From CAMCQY01 sp044370415 (GTDB lineage Bacteria > Planctomycetota > Planctomycetia > Pirellulales > UBA1268), in contig JBILVO010000139.1 of assembly GCA_044370415.1 (NCBI GenBank), positions 1 through 10,183 of the forward strand: a stretch of DNA of 10,183 nucleotides, given 5' to 3'. How positions within the stretch are numbered: position 1 is the stretch's first letter; each line of letters starts with the position of its first letter. Made by a program: the position numbers and the translations under genes. The notes beneath the pieces are model-generated. The model ran no database searches, was not told where the DNA came from, and was given only the letters and a program-made list of their open reading frames with translations. Below, piece after piece: positions 1 through 6,159 of this stretch.

Positions 1-124
1 CGCGGGCGACCGCCGGCGACGGCGGGTAGGGGTTCTCGTTGGTGTTGAGCTTGATCCACTTTCCCCCCTGCGGCTGCTCGCCGGGCACGTAGCCGGAGAG
101 CGCCGCGACGTCGTGGCGGACGGC
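1..124. repeat. Direct repeat, copy A (hisC 5' region), partner at 1889-2012
   Basis: Bases 1-124 match 1889-2012 at 122 of 124 positions. The only differences are two adjacent bases (CC at 103-104, TT at 1991-1992). Identity stops abruptly at 124/2012. It may continue past the left window edge, since copy B carries more hisC sequence down to about 1611. Both copies have the same orientation and flank the radical SAM gene, so recombination between them would delete that gene. Confidence 0.97.
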
Positions 125-160
125 GGGCGCTGACGGCTGTGGTGTCGGGTGGGCAGTCAT
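1..160 (-). CDS. hisC: Histidinol-phosphate aminotransferase, N-terminal part (runs off left edge)
   Basis: HisC is a PLP-dependent class I/II aminotransferase that converts imidazole-acetol phosphate to L-histidinol phosphate in histidine biosynthesis in the cytoplasm. Only about the first 53 residues are in the window. The start is the ATG at 160 (reading MTAHPTPQPS), and the reading frame is open to base 1. The segment containing GYVPGEQP, then KLNTNENPYPPSP, is the typical HisC N-terminus; the NENPYP stretch is strongly conserved in the family. The PLP-binding lysine lies beyond the edge, so intactness cannot be judged here. No clear Shine-Dalgarno precedes the start. Bases 1-124 are repeated almost perfectly at 1889-2012 in a broken second copy. 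It points the same way as hisD (6160-7524), which suggests the two were once adjacent. The family call is firm; that this is the functional copy is inferred from its in-frame start. Confidence 0.88.
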   Translation of the reverse strand, partial: MTAHPTPQPSAPAVRHDVAALSGYVPGEQPQGGKWIKLNTNENPYPPSPAVAR

Positions 161-203
161 GGTGGGTGTGGTGCCGAGGTGGGCGAGGTGCAGCGGACCG
201 GCC

Positions 204-220
204 TCAAAGTTTACAGCAGA
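204..220 (-). promoter_or_regulatory. Conserved element upstream of hisC (shared with the broken copy)
   Basis: The hisC-strand sequence TCTGCTGTAAACTTTGA lies 44-60 bases upstream of the hisC ATG. A near-identical block (TCTGTTGTAAGCTTTGG) occurs upstream of the broken hisC copy at 2074-2090, although the sequence between block and start codon has otherwise diverged. Retention of this block suggests a promoter or operator; TAAACT/TAAGCT could be a -10-like hexamer. This is inference from two copies only. Confidence 0.35.
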
Positions 221-332
221 GTGCGGAGTCGGCCCGTCGTGTGGGCGTTATCGAGCCCGGCGGCCTTGCGCGGCCCCCCACAACCGGCAGAGCCACTACG
301 ACCGGCGGCCGGTTTTTCCGTGGGTCCGCAAT

Positions 333-361
333 TTGACAGCCACAACGACCAGGGATAGCGT
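333..361 (+). promoter_or_regulatory. Possible promoter of the radical SAM gene
   Basis: A perfect -35 consensus TTGACA at 333-338 is followed 17 bases later by TAGCGT at 356-361, a weak -10 (3 of 6). The ATG of the gene is at 369, so transcription from here would give an almost leaderless mRNA. Just upstream, ACCGG-CGG-CCGGT followed by a T run (301-317) forms a small terminator-like hairpin. It sits before the -35, so it would not interrupt this transcript. The match is by eye and modest. Confidence 0.3.
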
Positions 362-368
362 GGTCAAC

Positions 369-1331
369 ATGGGAGACGCAACGCTGAAGGTATGGTGTCC
401 GGACGAAGGGCCCACACCGCTGATCGTGCGGTGGTTCGTGACGGAGTGGTGCAACTACGCCTGCACCTACTGCCCGCAGACCCATGATCGTCGGGCGCCG
501 AAGGGGCGATTCACGGCCCACGCGTTCGACAATCACCCTCTCGAGCGTTGGATTGAGGCGTTCGACCGGCACTTTTCTGCCCATAAGGTGTCGCTCGTGA
601 TCAGCGGCGGTGAGCCGATGATTGACGCGCGAAACATGCCTCCGCTCCTGCGACACCTGGCCGCTCAGGACTATGTCGCCTGCATCCGGATCGACACGAA
701 CGCGTCGTGGAGTCCGGATCGCTATGCCGATATCGACCTGTCGAAAATCGTGCTGATGTGCACGTTCCATCCTGGCCAGGTCGAGGAGGAGTCGTTCCTC
801 GAGAACGTGCGTCGCATCCGGCAGGCGGGATTCGCAGTGGGCATGGTCAACTACGTCATGAACGACGCGGCCATCCCGGAGTTCGAGCGCAGGCGAAAGG
901 TGTTTCAGGATCAGGGACTGCTGTTGCATCCGAATCCCCTGTGGAACGGGGCGGGCCACTATGGCCCCGAGGCGCTCGCCCTGATGGAGAAAAGCCTGCC
1001 GCCGCTCGATTTCGCGCATCGTGCCGGTCGACGGATGCCGCTGGGCAGGCAGTGCCTCTTTCCGTCAATCAGTTACGAGTTGAAATACACGGGCGAGGTC
1101 CGCGCCGGCTGCGGCTTCACTGCCGGTGATTTTTTCGCCACGAAGCTGCCTGCGAGGCCGAAGGGCTGGCGCCGCTGCCCGTACACGTCGTGCGCGTGCC
1201 TCGACAAGTACTCGTTTCTCCGCGAGTCCGACAGGAATGTGACGTTGAACCCGCTGGCGGATTATGCGGAGTCGCTCTGGGCGATCGCGAAGGCTGCGGG
1301 GGGAACGGCAGTGACGCCTGCTGACGGCTGA
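369..1331 (+). CDS. Radical SAM enzyme with cysteine-rich C-terminus, substrate unknown
   Basis: A 320-residue radical SAM protein. Residues 28-35 read CNYACTYC, the CxxxCxxC motif that binds the [4Fe-4S] cluster used to cleave S-adenosylmethionine. SGGEP follows at about residue 80, the SAM-amine contact. After the barrel come five cysteines, C229, C248, C270, C275 and C277 (spacing x18, x21, x4, x1). This resembles a twitch/SPASM-type auxiliary-cluster region but does not follow the canonical SPASM spacing that I know. I start at ATG 369 because the domain begins soon after; the GTG at 360, in frame three codons earlier, has AGGGA just before it and is a real alternative. A longer frame from 159 has no family-like sequence before 369. 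Neighbours are glycan-modification genes, so a sugar or a small peptide is a plausible substrate. This is inference; I do not recognise the subfamily. Confidence 0.85.
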   Translation: MGDATLKVWCPDEGPTPLIVRWFVTEWCNYACTYCPQTHDRRAPKGRFTAHAFDNHPLERWIEAFDRHFSAHKVSLVISGGEPMIDARNMPPLLRHLAAQDYVACIRIDTNASWSPDRYADIDLSKIVLMCTFHPGQVEEESFLENVRRIRQAGFAVGMVNYVMNDAAIPEFERRRKVFQDQGLLLHPNPLWNGAGHYGPEALALMEKSLPPLDFAHRAGRRMPLGRQCLFPSISYELKYTGEVRAGCGFTAGDFFATKLPARPKGWRRCPYTSCACLDKYSFLRESDRNVTLNPLADYAESLWAIAKAAGGTAVTPADG

Positions 1332-1610
1332 CAAGCCGTGGTCCAGGGCTCGCTCAGTGGTGTCGCCGAGATGTGAGCCCCGGGCGAGTGGCGTCCCTGA
1401 CGAAGGAATCGAGTGATCGACAGCCGTGTCCGGAGAGATTCCGGGGCGAGATGGGGCGCCTGCTTGACTGAAAAAACCGTTTCATGAGCGGGACGAAGTG
1501 GCGACGACATCGCTGATGAGACGGCACCACGTCGGCATGACGCGGCTGGCTTCAAAGACTTGGGCGGCCTTCAGGGCGGCATTGCGTAGTTCGTCGCGTC
1601 TGCTTCGGTC

Positions 1611-2047
1611 GAGCATGAGGTCGCGGGCGTAGTGGAACGCGTCGCAGCCGGCCCCTTGGATGCCGGCGAGCGTGCGGTAGAGGATGTAGCTGGGATAGGG
1701 CATCCGCAGGCACTCCCCTGCCCCGACGAACGTGCGGACGAGGATCGCGAGCAGGTCGTCGCTGCCGTTGCCGCAGATGATCCAGTCGGGATCGACGCCG
1801 AGGATCTCGGCGGCGCGGAGGTTGAAGACCGTTGCCAGCGGATCGGGGTACTTGGCGAGCGTGCGGCCGGCGGCGGTGGCGGCGATGGCGCGGGCGACCG
1901 CCGGCGACGGCGGGTAGGGGTTCTCGTTGGTGTTGAGCTTGATCCACTTTCCCCCCTGCGGCTGCTCGCCGGGCACGTAGCCGGAGAGCGTTGCGACGTC
2001 GTGGCGGACGGCTGGGGGGGCTGGTTGCGGCTGGATTGTGCGGTCAT
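1611..2047 (-). pseudogene. hisC: Broken duplicate of hisC (5' half only, frameshifted start)
   Basis: In hisC reading the segment carries AVRHDVATLSGYVPGEQP, NTNENPYPPSP, ICGNGSDDLLA and MPYPSYILYRTLAGIQGA. These match the first 150 or so residues of histidinol-phosphate aminotransferase. Homology stops near 1611, before the PNPNSPSG-type region and the PLP-binding lysine, so no enzyme can be made. The start homologous to real hisC is ATG 2047 (reading MTAQSSRNQPP). The distance from it to the repeat boundary is 35 bases against 36 in copy A, so a one-base deletion, within or next to the run of seven G at 2014-2020, puts it out of frame. An in-frame ATG at 2093 could give a 203-residue hybrid protein ending in unrelated sequence at 1482, but nothing supports its use. 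The copy sits back to back with the pyruvyl transferase gene. Confidence 0.85.
1889..2012. repeat. Direct repeat, copy B, partner at 1-124
   Basis: Second copy of the hisC 5' segment, in the same orientation as copy A with an offset of 1888 bases. The tandem CC/TT difference changes two neighbouring codons in hisC reading: one synonymous Ala codon and one Ala to Thr. The copy lies inside the hisC-like pseudogene described separately. Confidence 0.97.
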
Positions 2048-2375
2048 CGGGTGCTCGATCGGGGATGCTATTCCCAAAGCTTACAACAGACACCGGCGCA
2101 GGTTCGAGGTGCCGCTTTCACCGGTCCCTCCAGCCCTGGGCCGTCCCGCACAATGCGGATTCTTCCTACAATCGGTAGGAGAGTGTGTGACGTGAATCGG
2201 TTTGACTCGCCAGATTCATGGATCACCGTGCAATGACTCCGCGCTGCAATCGCCGGGGCAGGAAGGGAGACGGGGAATCGCCGGAGGAGCGGGTCTTCCG
2301 CGGGTGGCCGCTCTGAGGATTAGGCGACAAATACTATCGCGAGCCACGGCGGCCGTTCCCGGCCTGCCACATGCC
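2048..2375. other. Intergenic stretch between hisC remnant and pyruvyl transferase
   Basis: This 328-base stretch has no gene I can support. It contains the hisC-upstream-like block at 2074-2090 and two short inverted repeats: CCGCA-CAA-TGCGG (2146-2158) and TCCTAC-AATCG-GTAGGA (2164-2180). The pyruvyl transferase frame is open back to 2202, but the extra residues show no family resemblance. The inverted repeats could be an operator or RNA hairpins in the leader of the downstream gene. Confidence 0.4.
2164..2180. repeat. Short inverted repeat upstream of pyruvyl transferase gene
   Basis: TCCTAC and GTAGGA are perfectly complementary around a five-base loop. A second small hairpin, CCGCA-CAA-TGCGG, lies just upstream at 2146-2158. 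There is no T run, so they are not convincing terminators. Their position about 200 bases before the gene fits a leader or operator. The function is a guess. Confidence 0.35.
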
Positions 2376-3197
2376 ATGATCGAATCGTGCCTGAGAATGG
2401 CTGCTGCAGTCGCGCCCTCTTCGGGTGCGACCCGGATGCTTCTGCGGCGAGGTGTTATTCGGAGTTATTGGTGGAACCAGGTTCGCAATCTGGGAGACGC
2501 GTACGCGCCGCTGATAGTATCGAAGCTCTTTGGCGGAGGAGTGGTGCGTTCCGCTGCATGGGAGCGCCGCAAGCTGGTCTCCTGCGGCTCCGTGATCGCC
2601 CAGGCACGGGACGGTGACGTGGTGTGGGGAACCGGCAGCCTCTTGCCCGATACCACTATGCGTGCGAAAAACCTCGCAGTCACGGCGGTGCGTGGGCCGT
2701 TGACGCGAAACGTTCTTCTTCGGCACGGCATCGATTGCCCCGAGGTCTACGGCGATCCGGGGTGTATGGCGCCGCTTGTTTACCCGAAGTGCCCGACCGA
2801 CGGTGTTCGCCGCCGGCCCGGCATCATCCTGCATTACGTCGACAAGGCGGAGATCGTGATCGACGACCCGGGCGTCGTGGTGCTCGACATCCAGTCCGAG
2901 CCCGAGGAGTTCTTTCGACGACTCGCCGGCTGCGATCGTGTCGTCTCCTCGTCACTGCACGGGATCATCTTCGCCGAAGCCTACGGCATCCCTGCTGCCT
3001 GGATGCAGATTTCGGACAAGGTGGTCGGCGGTCGGCATAAATTCGAGGATTATTACCTCGGTACCGGGCGGGAATGCCCCTTCCCGCTGCGGGCCGCGCA
3101 CATGTTCGCCGACCCGAAGTGGATTCCTCCGGTTGTCGACAATGTGTCGTCGTTGCGAACCGCATTCGTCGCCGCCCTCGCCCGTATGTCCGCATGA
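2376..3197 (+). CDS. Polysaccharide pyruvyl transferase family protein
   Basis: A 273-residue member of the polysaccharide pyruvyl transferase family. These enzymes usually move pyruvate from phosphoenolpyruvate onto a sugar of an exopolysaccharide or cell-wall glycan to form an acidic ketal; some members act on other glycans. Visible hallmarks are YWWNQVRNLGDAYAP (residues 31-45), the usual N-terminal N-x-GD-x-x-x-P signature; TAVRGPLT in the middle; YGDPGC; and SSSLHGIIFAEAYGIP from residue 191, whose SxHG motif with His195 is the family's conserved C-terminal element. The start is uncertain: ATG 2376, 2397 and 2436 are all in frame, none has a good Shine-Dalgarno, and the conserved domain begins soon after 2436. 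The glycosyltransferase gene follows 84 bases downstream on the same strand, so the two are probably co-transcribed. The sugar acceptor cannot be read from sequence. Confidence 0.87.
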   Translation: MIESCLRMAAAVAPSSGATRMLLRRGVIRSYWWNQVRNLGDAYAPLIVSKLFGGGVVRSAAWERRKLVSCGSVIAQARDGDVVWGTGSLLPDTTMRAKNLAVTAVRGPLTRNVLLRHGIDCPEVYGDPGCMAPLVYPKCPTDGVRRRPGIILHYVDKAEIVIDDPGVVVLDIQSEPEEFFRRLAGCDRVVSSSLHGIIFAEAYGIPAAWMQISDKVVGGRHKFEDYYLGTGRECPFPLRAAHMFADPKWIPPVVDNVSSLRTAFVAALARMSA

Positions 3198-3281
3198 CAA
3201 GAGCCGTCGGCGCGATGCAGCGGCACGATCCCGCGTCAGCCAATCATGCCTGCGGTCGGCGACGAGTGTATCATCCACGCT

Positions 3282-4163
3282 ATGCACGAAGGTTCCAATC
3301 CCCGTTATTCCGTCATCGTTCCGTTTCTGAACGAAGAGCGTTGGCTGCCGCAGTGCATCGATGGACTGCGGCGCCAAGCGATCGATCCGGAACTAGTCGA
3401 ATGGATCTTCGTGGACAACGGGTCCACGGACAGATCTGCCGCGATCGTGCAGGCGGAATCGCGTGCGAGACTTTTCCGGCAGGAAGTGAAAGACCCGTAT
3501 CTGGCCCGCAACACCGGAATCGGTGAAGCCAGGGGGCGGCATCTCGTCTTTCTCGACGCCGACTGCATCGCCCACCCGGATTGGCTGACAGCGATCGATC
3601 GGCGGATCAAAGGGAGCGACGTCGCCATCGTGAATGGATTCGTCGGCTACCCGCGTCCGATGTCGCTGCCGCTGCAACTCATGGAGGAGTACGAGGACGC
3701 CCAATTGAGATACCTTTCAGAGGAAGGGCCGCGTTCCTGTCTCCTCGGGCACGCGGGCAACATGGCTGTGCGCGCCGACGTGTTCGACGCTGTCGGGTTG
3801 TTCAAGCCGATGCCAGTGGTGGGAGATGTCGAGATTATCCACCGCTATCTGGCCCGGTGTCCTTCGGCTGAAGTCGCCTATGTTCCGGAAGCAAAGGTCG
3901 TGCACGCGGAGGTGGCCACATTCCGTGATTACCTCCGCAAGATGCACGAATGTGGCAAGCACTTGCACACGCTGCATCAACTAAAGGTGCTTCAGCCGCT
4001 CGATTTGTCGGCCCGCAGACGCGTCATCCGTCAATGCGGCGACCGCCACAGGTACGGCGTGTGGCGTATGCTGGCTCTGAGGGTCACCATCACGGTAGCG
4101 TGGGTGGCATGCGGCTTGGGCGCGTCATCGCGTGGGCGCGAAGACGCCGCCCGTTCCGGATAG
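3282..4163 (+). CDS. Family 2 glycosyltransferase (GT-A fold)
   Basis: A 293-residue glycosyltransferase of the GT2 type, which transfers a sugar from a nucleotide-sugar donor to a growing glycan at the cytoplasmic face of the membrane. Residues 9-19 (YSVIVPFLNEE) open the Rossmann-like nucleotide-binding half. VDNGSTD (44-50) and FLDADC (90-95) are the conserved acidic donor-binding motifs, the latter being the DxD-like metal site. GDVEI further on is in the place of the usual catalytic acidic region. LARNTGI (74-80) is also typical. The C-terminus has a short hydrophobic segment (VTITVAWVACGLG) that may touch the membrane. ATG 3282 is chosen because the fold starts directly after it; ATG 3246 is in frame but adds unremarkable residues. 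It follows the pyruvyl transferase gene on the same strand, which suggests that one builds and the other decorates the same polysaccharide. Donor and acceptor are unknown. Confidence 0.88.
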   Translation: MHEGSNPRYSVIVPFLNEERWLPQCIDGLRRQAIDPELVEWIFVDNGSTDRSAAIVQAESRARLFRQEVKDPYLARNTGIGEARGRHLVFLDADCIAHPDWLTAIDRRIKGSDVAIVNGFVGYPRPMSLPLQLMEEYEDAQLRYLSEEGPRSCLLGHAGNMAVRADVFDAVGLFKPMPVVGDVEIIHRYLARCPSAEVAYVPEAKVVHAEVATFRDYLRKMHECGKHLHTLHQLKVLQPLDLSARRRVIRQCGDRHRYGVWRMLALRVTITVAWVACGLGASSRGREDAARSG

Positions 4164-4275
4164 TCCTGCGGTCGCAGGATTCAATCGCGAAATGCCGCGT
4201 ACGCGGCCCGGTAGAACGGAACGAGTTGACTGAGCCGGCTGGAAATCGGCGAGGGACGCGAACGGCCGTTCAGCC

Positions 4276-4836
4276 AACACTGAGACGGTCGAGATCCCTG
4301 CCGTCAGGCGGCGGTGGTCGCCGAGGCGGGCTACCACGTCGGCGCGCCCCGACATGCATGGACGGCCTTGTGGGCAGGATCCGCTGGGCGTTCGATGCGG
4401 CCGGCCGGCAGGACGTGGCGATCCGGGCCTGCGCCGCCAGGTGCGCCTCGGCCTTTGACGGCCCGTTTCGCCCGCCGCGGGGAGCAAGGCCGCGCTCGGC
4501 ACGGGCGACAAGCGGATCTACTAGATGGACGCGGCGAATTCCGACGATGTGCTCCGCCAGGTGGCCCTTGACGCGGCCGAGGGGGCCGGCATGGTGATGG
4601 GGAAGCCCGCCCTGACGAGCCTCGACATCATTTACCGTGCGAAGCACGACTTCGGCATTCCGACCTTCGCTTTCCAGGTGAACGGCGAATATTCGATGAT
4701 CCGCGCCGCGGTCGCGAACGGCTGGCTTGACGGCCGCCGGGCTGCGCTCGAGAGCCTGCTCGTCATCAAGCGGGCCGGCGTTGACTGCATCTTCACCTAC
4801 TCCGCTCCCGAAATCGCCCGGGGCATGTCGGACTGA
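4276..4836 (+). pseudogene. hemB: Decayed 3' half of hemB (porphobilinogen synthase)
   Basis: HemB condenses two 5-aminolevulinate molecules to porphobilinogen in heme synthesis. Its C-terminal half is recognisable here in pieces across three frames: NTETVEI at 4276 (frame 1); RQAAVVAEAGYHVGAP from 4302 (frame 3); MDGLVGRIRWAFDAAG and CASAFDGPFR from 4358 (frame 2); then GTGDKRIY, a TAG at 4522-4524 where the family has Gln, and MDAANSDDVLRQVALD to the end (frame 1). That makes three frameshifts and one nonsense codon. The first active-site lysine (AAKYAS in intact enzymes) reads Arg at 4439-4441. The Schiff-base lysine in MVMGKPAL is still present at 4603-4605. The N-terminal half is not recognisable upstream. 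A 103-residue frame from ATG 4525 is open but cannot be a functional enzyme. An intact hemB must be elsewhere, since heme synthesis is rarely lost in such organisms (inference). Confidence 0.88.
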
Positions 4837-4858
4837 CGTCGGTGCCGCGGTGGGCCGG

Positions 4859-5698
4859 TCACGATGCCCGGGCGGAAACGAGGAGGATGGTTCGCCACGG
4901 CGCTGTCAGCCGGTAGGACCAACGGTCCTTCGCCCACCACGGCCGCGCTTGGTGTGGATTGATCAGGCGGGCATCGCGGAAGCCGGCCTTGCGCAGCGTC
5001 GCCAAGAGGCTGTGCGGGCTGAAGTAATACTGGTGATCGAAAAGGTACAGCCCCCACGAGTCGCCCTGGACGAACCGGCTCCAACTTTCCCAGTTACCGG
5101 TCTCGACGAACAACAGGCCGTCCGGTCGCATGCGCTGCCGGAGTTCCGCGAGAGTGCCGATCGGGTCGCGCAGGTGCTCGATGACGTCCCAGAGCGTGAC
5201 GACGTCGTAATTGTCGCCAGCTTCCTCGACGAGGGGGATGCCGTGGCGTTTCCGGGCCTCCGCCCGGGCGACCGGGCTGTGCTCGATGCCAGTGGCCCTG
5301 TAGCCGGCGTCGATCGCAGTCCGGACGAACGTGCCTGCTCCGGCACCGAAGTCGAGCAGCGTCGTGGGCCCGCGCTGCTGCCTGACGAGATCGAGTTGGA
5401 ACCGGGCCCGCTGCGCCCCGAATTCGGGATCGGCGACGTAGGCGTCCCGCGACGCCCATCTCCAGTCCATGTAGGCGATCGATGCGGCAAGGCTCGGACG
5501 ATGCGACTGATAAGCGATCCGGCACGGCCGGCACTCAGCAACGACCGCATGCATGCCCATGCCCGCCCGCAGCACACGCGGACGATGGTGCAGGGCGCAC
5601 AGCGGACAATTCACGACCTCGGTTCGTGCGAACGACCTGCCCTGGATGACATCGCACACATCCTCGGGGGCGGGCAACGGGGCGGCGGATGGCGACAT
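4859..5698 (-). CDS. Class I SAM-dependent methyltransferase with N-terminal zinc-ribbon-like motif
   Basis: A 279-residue methyltransferase. Two CxxC pairs (C31-C34 and C56-C59) form a probable N-terminal zinc-binding module, as in many sugar- or glycan-associated methyltransferases. LLDFGAGAG (114-122) is motif I, the glycine-rich SAM-binding loop. E139 at the end of the next strand fits the ribose-binding acid, and LWDVIEHLRDP (169-179) is the typical motif of the Methyltransf_23 group. The start at ATG 5698 is supported by GAGG about eight bases upstream. The gene ends 22 bases from the hemB remnant, which converges on it. It lies in the island with the pyruvyl transferase and glycosyltransferase genes, so O- or C-methylation of a nucleotide sugar or surface glycan is the likely job. 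The substrate is inference only; fold and cofactor are firm. Confidence 0.87.
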   Translation of the reverse strand: MSPSAAPLPAPEDVCDVIQGRSFARTEVVNCPLCALHHRPRVLRAGMGMHAVVAECRPCRIAYQSHRPSLAASIAYMDWRWASRDAYVADPEFGAQRARFQLDLVRQQRGPTTLLDFGAGAGTFVRTAIDAGYRATGIEHSPVARAEARKRHGIPLVEEAGDNYDVVTLWDVIEHLRDPIGTLAELRQRMRPDGLLFVETGNWESWSRFVQGDSWGLYLFDHQYYFSPHSLLATLRKAGFRDARLINPHQARPWWAKDRWSYRLTAPWRTILLVSARAS

Positions 5699-5893
5699 GC
5701 ACGTGTCCTCGGGAACGGCTCGCCGGGCGGGCGGATAGTACGTGCACGGTGTGGAGGATGGCCAGATTCGCAGTCGGGGCCGACACGCGACCAGCGGGGG
5801 CTCATTCCCTAGACTAGTTTCTGTAACAGCTCTTGGGCAACAATTTCGGGCTGCCGAGGGTCTCGTGAGCCGCTCGCTGCCATCTCGCGGGCG

Positions 5894-6125
5894 CTACAGC
5901 GTTGCACAGGCGGTTTGCAAAAGGCGGGTCTTCGCCCTTGCGGTTGTGTTTTTCCGGCAGTGGTGCAGACCCTCTCCGAATTCGGCCGCGGAGAGTCGCT
6001 CATAGGGTGTTTATGTCGATCACGGGCAGCTCGTCGGGCGACGCTGGAAAGACGTTGCGGTCGTCATGGGCCTGGACGAGTTCACGCCAGTTGGTGGCGG
6101 GTCTCGCTGGGGAATGAGTATCGGC
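5894..6125 (-). pseudogene. Probable decayed coding remnant of unknown family
   Basis: Directly after hisD on its strand, one frame reads NWRELVQAHDDRNVF then PASPDELPVIDINTL and stops at 6000-6002. It has GC-rich third positions like a real gene but no in-frame start. If one base is skipped at that stop, the reading continues YERLSAAEFGEGLHHCRKN and on to a TAG at 5894-5896. The simplest view is the C-terminal end of a lost gene carrying a frameshift. A 64-codon frame (5809-6003) starts in an ATGA overlap with the first stop, but its composition is unremarkable. I do not recognise any family. The remaining parts of 5699-6159 show nothing I can support. Confidence 0.35.
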
Positions 6126-6159
6126 GATCCGCGGACCGTCACGACGGGTTGTGGTCGGC

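Noticed and set aside
301..317. Hairpin plus T run as an intrinsic terminator
   Set aside because: No plus-strand gene ends upstream of it and the stem is only five base pairs.
204..1019. 271-codon open frame on the minus strand opposite the radical SAM gene
   Set aside because: It lies antisense to a clear enzyme, has no recognisable motif and is Arg-rich, as expected from a GC-rich shadow frame.
1468..1488. TGAAA/TTTCA inverted repeat with an A run as terminator of the radical SAM gene
   Set aside because: The stem is only five weak base pairs and lies about 140 bases past the stop codon.
4727..5812. 361-codon plus-strand frame covering the methyltransferase
   Set aside because: The opposite strand encodes a methyltransferase with complete SAM motifs; this frame shows no family signature.
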